Assembly: GCA_933228675.1 (NCBI GenBank) | Contig: OW121744.1 | Span: 17,496,394-17,560,393 of the forward strand | Reading direction: 5' to 3' | DNA length: 64,000 nucleotides | Source of the DNA: Stomorhina lunata | Lineage: Eukaryota > Arthropoda > Insecta > Diptera > Rhiniidae | In this document: positions 54,301-64,000 of the stretch, one piece after another | How the letters are laid out: each line of letters begins with the position of its first letter | How positions within the stretch are numbered: position 1 is the first letter of the stretch | Position numbers and translations under genes: made by a program | Notes under the pieces: model-generated | The model's input: only the letters and a program-made list of their open reading frames with translations | What the model was told of the DNA's origin: nothing | Databases searched by the model: none

Positions 54301-56871
54301 AGACTAAGACATAGACTAAGACATAGACTAAGACATAGACTAAGACATAGACTAAGACATAGACTAAGACATAGACTAAGACATAGACTAAGACATAGAC
54401 TAAGACATAGACTAAGACATAGACTAAGACAAGACATAGACTAAGACATAGACTAAGACATAGACTAAGACATAGACTAAGACATAGACTAAGACATAGA
54501 CTAAGACATAGACTAAGACATAGACTAAGACATAGACTAAGACATAGACTAAGACATAGACTAAGACATAGACTAAGACATAGACTAAGACATAGACTAA
54601 GACATAGACTAAGACATAGACTAAGACATAGACTAAGACATAGACTAAGACATAGACTAAGACATAGACTAAGACATAGACTAAGACATAGACTAAGACA
54701 TAGACTAAGACATAGACTAAGACATAGACTAAGACATAGACTAAGACATAGACTAAGACATAGACTAAGACATAGACTAAGACATAGACTAAGACATAGA
54801 CTAAGACATAGACTAAGACATAGACTAAGACATAGACTAAGACATAGACTAAGACATAGACTAAGACATAGACTAAGACATAGACTAAGACATAGACTAA
54901 GACATAGACTAAGACATAGACTAAGACATAGACTAAGACATAGACTAAGACATAGACTAAGACATAGACTAAGACATAGACTAAGACATAGACTAAGACA
55001 TAGACTAAGACATAGACTAGACATAGACTAAGACATAGACTAAGACATAGACTAAGACATAGACTAAGACATAGACTAAGACATAGACTAAGACATAGAC
55101 TAAGACATAGACTAAGACATAGACTAAGACATAGACTAAGACATAGACTAAGACATAGACTAAGACATAGACTAAGACATAGACTAAGACATAGACTAAG
55201 ACATAGACTAAGACATAGACTAAGACATAGACTAAGACATAGACTAAGACATAGACTAAGACATAGACTAAGACATAGACTAAGACATAGACTAAGACAT
55301 AGACTAAGACATAGACTAAGACATAGACTAAGACATAGACTAAGACATAGACTAAGACATAGACTAAGACATAGACTAAGACATAGACTAAGACATAGAC
55401 TAAGACATAGACTAAGACATAGACTAAGACATAGACTAAGACATAGACTAAGACATAGACTAAGACATAGACTAAGACATAGACTAAGACATAGACTAAG
55501 ACATAGACTAAGACATAGACTAAGACATAGACTAAGACATAGACTAAGACATAGACTAAGACATAGACTAAGACATAGACTAAGACATAGACTAAGACAT
55601 AGACTAAGACATAGACTAAGACATAGACTAAGACATAGACTAAGACATAGACTAAGACATAGACTAAGACATAGACTAAGACATAGACTAAGACATAGAC
55701 TAAGACATAGACTAAGACATAGACTAAGACATAGACTAAGACATAGACTAAGACATAGACTAAGACATAGACTAAGACATAGACTAAGACATAGACTAAG
55801 ACATAGACTAAGACATAGACTAAGACATAGACTAAGACATAGACTAAGACATAGACTAAGACATAGACTAAGACATAGACTAAGACATAGACTAAGACAT
55901 AGACTAAGACATAGACTAAGACATAGACTAAGACATAGACTAAGACATAGACTAAGACATAGACTAAGACATAGACTAAGACATAGACTAAGACATAGAC
56001 TAAGACATAGACTAAGACATAGACTAAGACATAGACTAAGACATAGACTAAGACATAGACTAAGACATAGACTAAGACATAGACTAAGACATAGACTAAG
56101 ACATAGACTAAGACATAGACTAAGACATAGACTAAGACATAGACTAAGACATAGACTAAGACATAGACTAAGACATAGACTAAGACATAGACTAAGACAT
56201 AGACTAAGACATAGACTAAGACATAGACTAAGACATAGACTAAGACATAGACTAAGACATAGACTAAGACATAGACTAAGACATAGACTAAGACATAGAC
56301 TAAGACATAGACTAAGACATAGACTAAGACATAGACTAAGACATAGACTAAGACATAGACTAAGACATAGACTAAGACATAGACTAAGACATAGACTAAG
56401 ACATAGACTAAGACATAGACTAAGACATAGACTAAGACATAGACTAAGACATAGACTAAGACATAGACTAAGACATAGACTAAGACATAGACTAAGACAT
56501 AGACTAAGACATAGACTAAGACATAGACTAAGACATAGACTAAGACATAGACTAAGACATAGACTAAGACATAGACTAAGACATAGACTAAGACATAGAC
56601 TAAGACATAGACTAAGACATAGACTAAGACATAGACTAAGACATAGACTAAGACATAGACTAAGACATAGACTAAGACATAGACTAAGACATAGACTAAG
56701 ACATAGACTAAGACATAGACTAAGACATAGACTAAGACATAGACTAAGACATAGACTAAGACATAGACTAAGACATAGACTAAGACATAGACTAAGACAT
56801 AGACTAAGACATAGACAAAGACATGGACTTAGACTAACATAAAGACTAAGACATAAACTAAAACATAGACG
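51328..56871 (-). repeat. 12-bp satellite array C, block 2 (inverted)
   Basis: About 5.5 kb (near 460 units) of CATAGACTAAGA, the reverse complement of the block 1 unit. Long runs are perfect, for instance about 52,700-54,427 and 55,022-56,810. The phase slips only at a few points: about 52,500 (6 extra bases), 52,686-52,694, 54,431 and 55,018. Variants cluster at the two edges. Stop-free minus-strand frames of hundreds of codons (VLVY or LSLC repeats) arise because two of the three minus frames of the unit have no stop. They are not genes. Confidence 0.97.
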
Positions 56872-58375
56872 ATTTGTTTTTTATAGAACGATTTTTTTTT
56901 AGAAATCTGCAAAGAATTCAAAGTTCAAAGAATTTTACAATTTTTCTTCCCTAACTTTTTTAGTAATTTTTCATTCTTTCATAAATCCTTTCGTAACATT
57001 TGCATCTTAATTTAACTTTTGTTTATGAATTGATTTAGATGTATTCACCTCTAGCAACTGGGTAATTTAAATATGCATGTATGTGTTTATATTTACACGT
57101 GTATTTGGATGTATATGCAACTCAAACAATGAGCTCAAGTGTAAACATTGGTGTTATTTTGAAATTGTTGACACAATGACCTCAAAATCTAGTACAACTT
57201 AAATGGTTATAAATAACAAACCATTCTTGTGCATACAGTTGAATTCTTTTATATTTTAACTTTTGCACATATAATTCAAGCTACTTGCAGTTCCGCTTTT
57301 TTTCTCACTATGAATTTTGTATTATGTTTGTTTTCACATATAGTACAAGGAACAAGTTAAGCTTAAAGATAGAACACTCTACACACGTATATGATTAACT
57401 ATATACCGATTGTCAAAAATAATGTTCTATATACTGGATATGTATATGATACTTCTACTTATGTCTAAATTATAGTCAAATAAAAAGGTGGTCGCAGAAT
57501 TTGCCAACTTAAAATAAGATCTTAAAACAAACAGTATAACCACATCATAAACAGTAGGACCCAGAAAAACAATTCAAAGTACCAGTTATACATACGCAAT
57601 CCTTTATATGATGGTAAAGGTGTAAGTGGTCCACAATAATGTAGGGTACAATCACACATGTATATATGTAGGTCTGTAATGTACATGTTCAAACAAAACT
57701 AGAATGGCTGTTTATACTATACAAGTTCATAAACTATGTCACGACATTAACACTTGAAAGCCACAAACAACATCGCATTGAATTTTTAACTACAAATAAA
57801 AAACAAGTAAGACATTTTTACAGTCTGTCAGGCTCGACCCTACACTACTGTGTTATAAGTGGTAATAGGATTTAAGATTCTACAAATGTTTCTGCTTCAC
57901 TTAAATACAATAAAATGTGTGCCTCAATACCATGAAGGAAGTACTTGAATCCTGACTTTGTCAGGTTTCAACGGAAATACTTTTAGTACATATCAACAAA
58001 CAATATGATTCTCAAATTTCATTGAGTTAGTTCCAAAACTGCAAATTGTAGTTTGAAAAGCTGACCAATAGGGAAGGCGGACATACCTTAATCAAGTAAA
58101 AATTTATTCTGATTAGACAGCTATCGAATAGGATACATACAAATTTTTCCTTAGCAAAAAAAAATTATTTGTCGGAACAAAGACCTCGTTATACGATGAC
58201 TACATAATTTTGCTCAGTACTGTAATTTTTTTAATAAATTATTTTTATTTTAAAGCTAACGCCTAAGTCTTAGGGGTTTAATGATATGTACATTTTTAAT
58301 TATAAACTTCCGTTTTGTATACAAAAATTATGTTTGTTGAAGATACATATTCAAATAACGGGTGTTCAAATATAC
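56872..58375. other. Spacer between satellite blocks 2 and 3
   Basis: Non-coding. At about 57,785-57,850, AAACAAGTAAGACATTTTTACAGTCTGTCAGGCTCGACCC resembles the 3' end of Helentron-like elements on the minus strand (degraded hairpin). Nothing else is recognised. Confidence 0.5.
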
Positions 58376-58965
58376 CTTAGTGTCTTTACCTTAGTCTGAG
58401 TCTAAGTTTTAGTGCATGTCTTAGTCTATGTCTAAGTCTATGTCTTAGTCTATGTCTTAGTCTATGTCTTTGTCTATGTCTTAGTCTATGTCTTAGTCTA
58501 TGTCTTAGTCTATGTCTTAGTCTATGTCTTAGTCTATGTCTTAGTCTATGTCTTAGTCTATGTCTTAGTCTATGTCTTAGTCTATGTCTTAGTCTATGTC
58601 TTAGTCTATGTCTTAGTCTATGTCTTAGTCTATGTCTTAGTCTATGTCTTAGTCTATGTCTTAGTCTATGTCTTAGTCTATGTCTTAGTCTATGTCTTAG
58701 TCTATGTCTTAGTCTATGTCTTAGTCTATGTCTTAGTCTATGTCTTAGTCTATGTCTTAGTCTATGTCTTAGTCTATGTCTTAGTCTATGTCTTAGTCTA
58801 TGTCTTAGTCTATGTCTTAGTCTATGTCTTAGTCTATGTCTTAGTCTATGTCTTAGTCTATGTCTTAGTCATTGTCTTAGTCTATGTCTTAGTCTTTGTC
58901 TTAGTCTATGTCTTAGTCTATATCTTAGCCTATGTCTTAGTCTTTGCTTTAGTAAAAATCTTGTA
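58376..58965 (+). repeat. 12-bp satellite array C, block 3
   Basis: About 590 bp of TCTTAGTCTATG in the same direction as block 1. The centre (58,490-58,865) is nearly perfect, with diverged units at both ends. Confidence 0.97.
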
Positions 58966-59934
58966 TTTGATTTAGTTTTTAACGTCTATACTTTACTATA
59001 TTTCGAGCTTTCGCCATAATATATATCTTGGCCTTATCCTTTCTTTATCACCCTGTTTAAATATTGGACATAACTACCAAACTAAGCATATAGAAAACTT
59101 TTTAAAAGCTTGTGAGAATTTTTGAAAATATACTGTATAAATATGCATATTTAAATATCTTCATAATATGTAAATGTATACAAATGTATATGTGTGTATA
59201 TCTGCACTTTCTTTATAAACATGTGGTTCTCCCATACAAAGAAATATCTATGGGTCAATGACACTTCTTTTAAATACTATGCAAATGGACATATTATTCA
59301 TATTTTGTAGATAAGAAAACATTTTAATTAGTTCTTTTATAATCTGTACAAAACTGTTTTTGATGATAGTTGGCCTCTGTTAAGAGGATACTGAAAGATA
59401 CATAGACCTAGTTTTTCTTTTATCTATGGTAAATGTATAAAATTAAAAATAGTTTAAAGTATTTGAATTTATATGTATGGTAGACCGGTTCGAGAACTTT
59501 TAAGTTTGTTATTCATTTTTTTTTATTTTTATAGAGATGGAAATGAATATAACATTACTGTTTACTGATTGTTGTAATATAGGAATGCGGCCTGAGTTTT
59601 AAGGAAAAATTTTTGTAGAAATACCAAAATTATCAGAATAATCAGAAATTATTCAAAAATTAACATTTTGTTTTTAAAATTTTGTACGAGACCACTTTTG
59701 TCAAATTCAATAGGATTAAAATAAGACCTATCCATGCTTAGCATAGTATTTTTTGGATAAACTATAGGCTATATAAAAACAAACATTTGAATTAAGACTT
59801 TTGAAATTTTTTTTTAATAATTACACATTTCGGTAAAACCAAAATGAAATTTATTATTTTTCGTAAACAAAATAAGAAAAAAAAAATGTAAGTTTTAAAT
59901 GCAACTTTTAAAATCATATTCCACTTCCATATTT
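58966..59934. other. Non-coding spacer
   Basis: AT-rich, no motif-bearing frame and no repeat recognised. Confidence 0.45.
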
Positions 59935-61555
59935 TTATACCTCCATCAAACAAAATGGGGGATATATTGAGATTGTCTTTCCGTTTGTGATTTTCTTAGT
60001 ATTGGCTCAAAAGTCCAAAGGATTATATCTGTGGCAAAATGTAAGAATAGCTTAAGTCAAAAATTTAAGTTTTGAGATATCATCAATTTTGTGTAATTTT
60101 TCTTCTGCTTGATTTTTGCGAATAATTTATGAATTAATATATTATTAATAGTTTTAATAGAGAATAAGCATGAATTTTTAAACAAAATATTCCTTAATTC
60201 AGAAGATTTTACATTCTTTCTACTTGAGCTTTTTTCCGAAACTAAAATTAGCGTTGAACTGGACCTGAAGTGACTTTAAGCGATTCTGTTTAAATAAAAA
60301 GTATACATTGTCTAGCTTTATAACATAAATTGTTTGAAAATAATTACTTTATTTCTTTGAGGTCAACATTTATACAGTTTTAGTGAAGTTAAGCAAAATC
60401 GTTATATGATGAAAGAAAAATACGAATATGTACACCAAAATAAGTGTACAGAAGTTGTTTTGATCAATGCATTATTGATTCAAAAAGCTTAAGCTAAAAG
60501 GTAAACGTATATACATAACATTGACAAAAACTTGAAATTATCAAAACCGACTAATCACATTTAAGCGTCTATGATTCTGTAATGCAATAAACGCCTTAAC
60601 TTAATTCGATTATGTCGACTTAAGTTAATCTTCCATAATGCGAAAGATTTATTTTTTGACATTATGAAGAATTTTGGTATTGAAATTGGACAAAATCGGT
60701 TCACATTTGACCGTAGTTCCCGTATAACCTCGTCTTGGCTTATCGTTTATTTGCTAATAAATGCCAAATTATAACAACTATGATGATGAAATTAGGTAAA
60801 TAGAAGTTTTACATAAGCAATAGGTAATATATAAAATTTCATAGATATAGGTTCACATCTAACCATAGCTCTCATACAAAATACTTACGAAAACAGCCTA
60901 AATTCTACAATAAATACACTTGAAAAGCGATACATGATAACGTGTAATAGGCCACTAAATTTAGTACAAGAAAGTCTTATTCTAAATACCAGCCAGTGTG
61001 CTAAATTTCGTTATTATCCGTCACCATTTGACCATAGCTCCTATATAAAAGACTTATGGAAAAACAAAATTACAAAGGGAAAGGGTCCGTCTGTCCGTCA
61101 GGTAAAAGTGCGATAGCGCATTAAAGAAAAGAGCTAGATTGTCAAAATTTTATTTTCGATATCATGAAGAAGTGCGAAATAGGGTTCACATTTAGTTAGA
61201 GCTCCCATTAAATCACGGCCCGGGAATCACATTATTGCTGATAAATTGAATACAATTGCAATAACTATGACAACTAGATTTAGAACAGAGAAGTTTTATG
61301 CAACTATTGGTCAGTATATTAATTTTTTTAGGAATCGGTCCATATTTGACCATAGCATTCACATAAAAACCACTCCCAGAAAGCAATAAAATTCCACATA
61401 CGCCAGATAAAAGCTTTTAAGTTTTAAACTTTGACAGCTATTACAACTAAAATTTTGCACAAATAAGCTTTAGATAAATACCAGCTAATGTATAAAATGA
61501 AAATCTGTCAACTATTTAGTTCTATGGCTATAGTTCTTTCAAATTTAACCACCCC
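59935..61555 (+). mobile_element. Helentron-like element, family 1, incomplete
   Basis: 59,935-60,045 matches the reverse complement of 3,480-3,577 (TATACC, CCATCAA, ATGGGGG, TATATTGAGATTGTC, TTCCGTTTGT). Similarity resumes at about 60,650-61,540 with the same interior phrases (AATCGGTTCACATTTGACC, TTATTTGCTAATAAATG, CCATTTGACCATAGCTCC). 60,050-60,640 has no counterpart in the 1.6-kb copy and may be a longer original segment or an insertion. No 3' hairpin is found: the family 2 element starts where it should continue. Confidence 0.5.
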
Positions 61556-62300
61556 TTTTTATACCCTTCACCGCCATAGGTGGAAAGGGTAATATAAGTT
61601 TGTGGTGATGTATTTTACGCATATAAGTATTTATCTTAGAATACGCTTTTAGTACACCAATAGACTTAAAATCACTTTTTGAGTCGATCTAGCGATGTCA
61701 GTCCGTATATCCGTGCGTCTGGCTGGATATACGTAAACTATATAATCAAAGTACAGGTCGCAATTGTTAATAAAATTTGAGCAAATTTGGCACAGATATT
61801 TTGTTCAATAGTAGGACCATGGCAATTGAAATTCGTCAAAAACGGTCTATTATTTACTGTACCTCCCATATGTCCCACTTCCCAGAATTGATATTTTGAA
61901 TATTTTAAACACAAATATCAATATATTTTCATGGTATTTAAAACTGCTTATGTAAACATAAATCACTGTACCAAATTTCGTTAAAATCGGTCCACATTTG
62001 ACCATAGCTCCCATACGACATCCTCTGTCAAGACACACTAATTGAGACAAAAATCACCAAAACGCTCGTAAATCTGAAAATAATGACAATTTTAGGTTTA
62101 TTTTTTGTTTATGTATTTTTTGTAAAAACAGTAATAAACTTGTTGAAGATAATCGGCCCATATTTGAAGCAGCTTAAATATATGTCTTGAGAAAATGTTT
62201 GTATGATAACAAAATTTAGCAAATATTTTCCTTTATACATGAAAAAGACACCTTTGATCTTAGTGGTGAAGAGTATCGTATGGTCGGACTTAAAAGAAAA
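61556..62300 (+). mobile_element. Helentron-like element, family 2, 3' end eroded
   Basis: Starts TATACCCTTCACCGCCATAG at about 61,557. It contains the uninterrupted form of the site that is split at 47.46 kb (GCACAGATATTTTGTTCAATAG near 61,790), then TCCACATTTGACCATAGCTC. Near 62,262 GTGGTGAAGAGTATCGTATGGTCGGACTT gives the 3' subterminal repeat and half of the hairpin. The second stem half and terminal CTTACTT are lost. Confidence 0.6.
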
Positions 62301-62595
62301 GTGTTTAACTCTGCTATGATGTTAGGGTCTTTTGATAACCCAAATCGTATTTAACATTACCATATTTCTAACTGGTGGAATATATTTGAAAGTTCTTACT
62401 ACCTAGTGCACCAATTGTTGAAATATATTGAATTTAATTAGTTTTTATCATTATTTTAGGCTTCGACAATTTTTTATTGAAAGTGTATATTATGTTGGGG
62501 TCATTTTATGATCCTCTATCATTTTTGTAATATGAATAATATATATATAATGTAAGATGTCTAAATTATAAGTTTTTTACATTTTTTTTTTTGTA

Positions 62596-62830
62596 AACCG
62601 CCATGGTATAGCAGTTTAGTCATTCGCCTAGCATATCTGAGGTCCCAATTTCAATCCGTGGCCAGACCCACTAAAAAAAAATTAAAATTTTCAAAAAAGC
62701 GGTTTACCTCAATACTCAGCAAGCCACTGGTTATTGAGTATTTGGCTTTGTAAAACTTATCTAACTAATGCATTTGACTTTCGGAGTCGGAGTTAAAACG
62801 TCCCTTTCTTCACTCAGAAAAAAGACATGT
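62596..62830 (+). repeat. Possible tRNA-derived SINE
   Basis: GCCATGGTATAGCAGTTTAG begins at about 62,600; TGGTATAGCAG fits the RNA polymerase III A-box pattern. CCAATTTCAATCCGTGG, 43 bases later, is a weakened B-box in the right place. The sequence then has an A-rich linker and an unrelated tail. A full tRNA cloverleaf does not form (no acceptor pairing seen), so it is not called a tRNA gene. Only one copy lies in the window. Confidence 0.4.
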
Positions 62831-63319
62831 ACTAAATTTGAGGAAAAAAAATTTCTTAAAAATAGTAAAAAAAATCCTTATTCAGAGTAAATTTTTACCC
62901 AAAACTAGGAAAAACTGCTACGTTCTAGTAAAAAATACAATATTTAAATAAAAAATAATAGTTCATATATTTAAGTTCATTATTTTCCTAATTACTGAAA
63001 ACATTTTCCTAATCATGAATTTCAAATTTAAGACTTTCTGCATTTTAAGAAAAATTTATTTAAAATTAGTTAAGATAAATTACCACGTCCAAAGTATACA
63101 ATCTTCTTATAATAAGTAAAATTGTAATAATTTGTTGAAAGTTATATACTTATATTTAGGATAATTTCCATTCGTAGTAAAAACGTCAATTTTAAATGAG
63201 TCTAAAAGTGGAATCTGATGCAGCTCATTGTCTAAGAGAAGTACCCCTTGTTCCAATTGAAATGTTGTGTGTTTTACATGACAACAAAACAAACAAAATA
63301 AGAATAACCAACAAAACGC

Positions 63320-63600
63320 CAAAAAAAAAAAAAATAACGCGTTGCTGGTGTTGCTGGGTTGACAGTCCTTGGCCGAAGCTGTTGAGGCTCCGGGTCGTTT
63401 CGGTTCGTAGATCGGACTGTCGTAGAAACGTATAACGTATATGTCGTAGAAACTATAACAGGCTGCCTATAATGTCCCTGTTGAAACGGCGCGTCATTTG
63501 GGACTGGAATTAGAGGAGTTCCCTGATTAAGAACAACAACAATGACATATTTCTTTTCATATTTTGATTATAGGTCAAGCTGTTATAACAACAACGTATG
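63320..63600 (+). repeat. Interspersed repeat, copy 2 (partner at 19.99 kb)
   Basis: 63,490-63,600 shares GGCGCGTCATTTGGGACTGG, GAACAACAACAATGACATAT and AGGTCAAGCTGTTATAACAA with the copy at 19,990-20,110. The GC-richer stretch before it (CTGGTGTTGCTGGGTTGACA, GGCCGAAGCTGTTGAGGCTC) may belong to the same element. Class unknown. Confidence 0.6.
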
Positions 63601-64000
63601 GTTGTAGAAAGAGAGTCAAAAAAACCCTTTGTGATCACAACAAAATTTAAAAGGTGCAACCCTTATTGAGTGCATAACTTGCAAAAAACCTATTTCTCCA
63701 TGACACCGACACCCAATTACACTAACTACCACATATTGCATTGATTACAAGATTTAAAAATATTTTTGAAATGTATAAAATTAGAATTTTCTCAATTAAA
63801 AAAAAGTGCGGTTAAAATATGACCCCATCATCACATGTGTAATTTTTATCTAACATAGTATGTGGGTTAATAGATTTCTATCCTCTGATTTTTATTACAA
63901 GAGATGTTCTTTTATAAAAAAGCAGTTTTCCTATAAAAAGTGTTTTTAAAATAAATTGGTCCATAGGCGGTATTGAATATAGGCTCACGATATACACTTC
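63601..64000. other. Non-coding end of window
   Basis: Nothing recognised to the right edge. Confidence 0.45.

Noticed and set aside
52680..55024. Minus-strand open frames of 585 and 777 codons with LSLC and VLVY repeats
   Set aside because: The 12-bp unit has two stop-free minus frames, so any long array gives such frames. There is no non-repeat sequence, promoter or start context.
48171..58965. Telomeric repeat interpretation of the 12-mer
   Set aside because: Blocks reverse orientation and are interstitial, with ordinary sequence on both sides. Brachyceran flies are not known to use telomerase-type short repeats.
62600..62672. Functional tRNA gene
   Set aside because: The A-box matches, but the B-box is degraded and no acceptor-stem pairing or plausible anticodon arm could be drawn.

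Overview
The window looks like repeat-rich, probably heterochromatic DNA of a brachyceran, most likely calyptrate, fly. This is inferred from very high AT content, mariner and DD41D transposases, RTE-type and jockey-type retrotransposon debris, an insect errantivirus with a tRNA-Ser primer site, and many hairpin-ended short elements. I recognise no intact host gene. Nearly every supportable feature is a mobile element, an element corpse or a tandem array.

Layout. 1-0.54 kb: a broken coding fragment (minus strand) of an uncharacterised multi-copy insect family. 1.56-3.58 kb: a Helentron-like (HINE/DINE-1-like) non-autonomous element. 4.22-9.59 kb: a 30-bp AT-rich satellite (array A) with an internal ~1,022-bp higher-order duplication. 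10.5-19.4 kb: a DNA-transposon district with three damaged DD41D (rosa-type) copies, one dead DD34D mariner, a mariner fragment, a hAT-like foldback MITE inserted in a retrotransposon RT motif, and a second MITE. 21.35-23.71 kb: a 31-bp palindromic satellite (array B), alignable with array A. 25.3-26.8 kb: a 1.5-kb foldback element. 27.5-36.8 kb: a graveyard of jockey-like and RTE-like reverse transcriptases on both strands, with two tandem triplications of RT segments. 37.404-45.382 kb: a complete-looking errantivirus (Ty3/gypsy with gag, pol and env) on the minus strand, with apparently identical 286-bp LTRs and a TACA target duplication; a 1.25-kb tandem duplication separates gag from the full pol. 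47.2-48.2 kb: a Helentron-like element with a second one nested inside. 48.17-58.97 kb: three blocks of one 12-bp satellite (array C) in alternating orientation (+, -, +), about 7.9 kb in all. 59.9-62.3 kb: two more Helentron-like elements. 62.6 kb: a possible tRNA-derived SINE.

How the parts relate. The autonomous families here mostly look unable to move themselves. The DD41D copies have lost different essential parts (third Asp, N-terminus, or second Asp plus C-terminal frame). The mariner has a stop and a frameshift. The RTE and jockey pieces are fragments. The errantivirus is the youngest insertion judging by its LTRs, yet is rearranged inside. Several nested insertions give a relative order: mariner fragment or RT remnant before the Helentron-like element or hAT MITE, and an older Helentron-like copy before the nested one. 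The long open frames in arrays A, B and C are artefacts of repeat periods or stop-free repeat frames, not genes.
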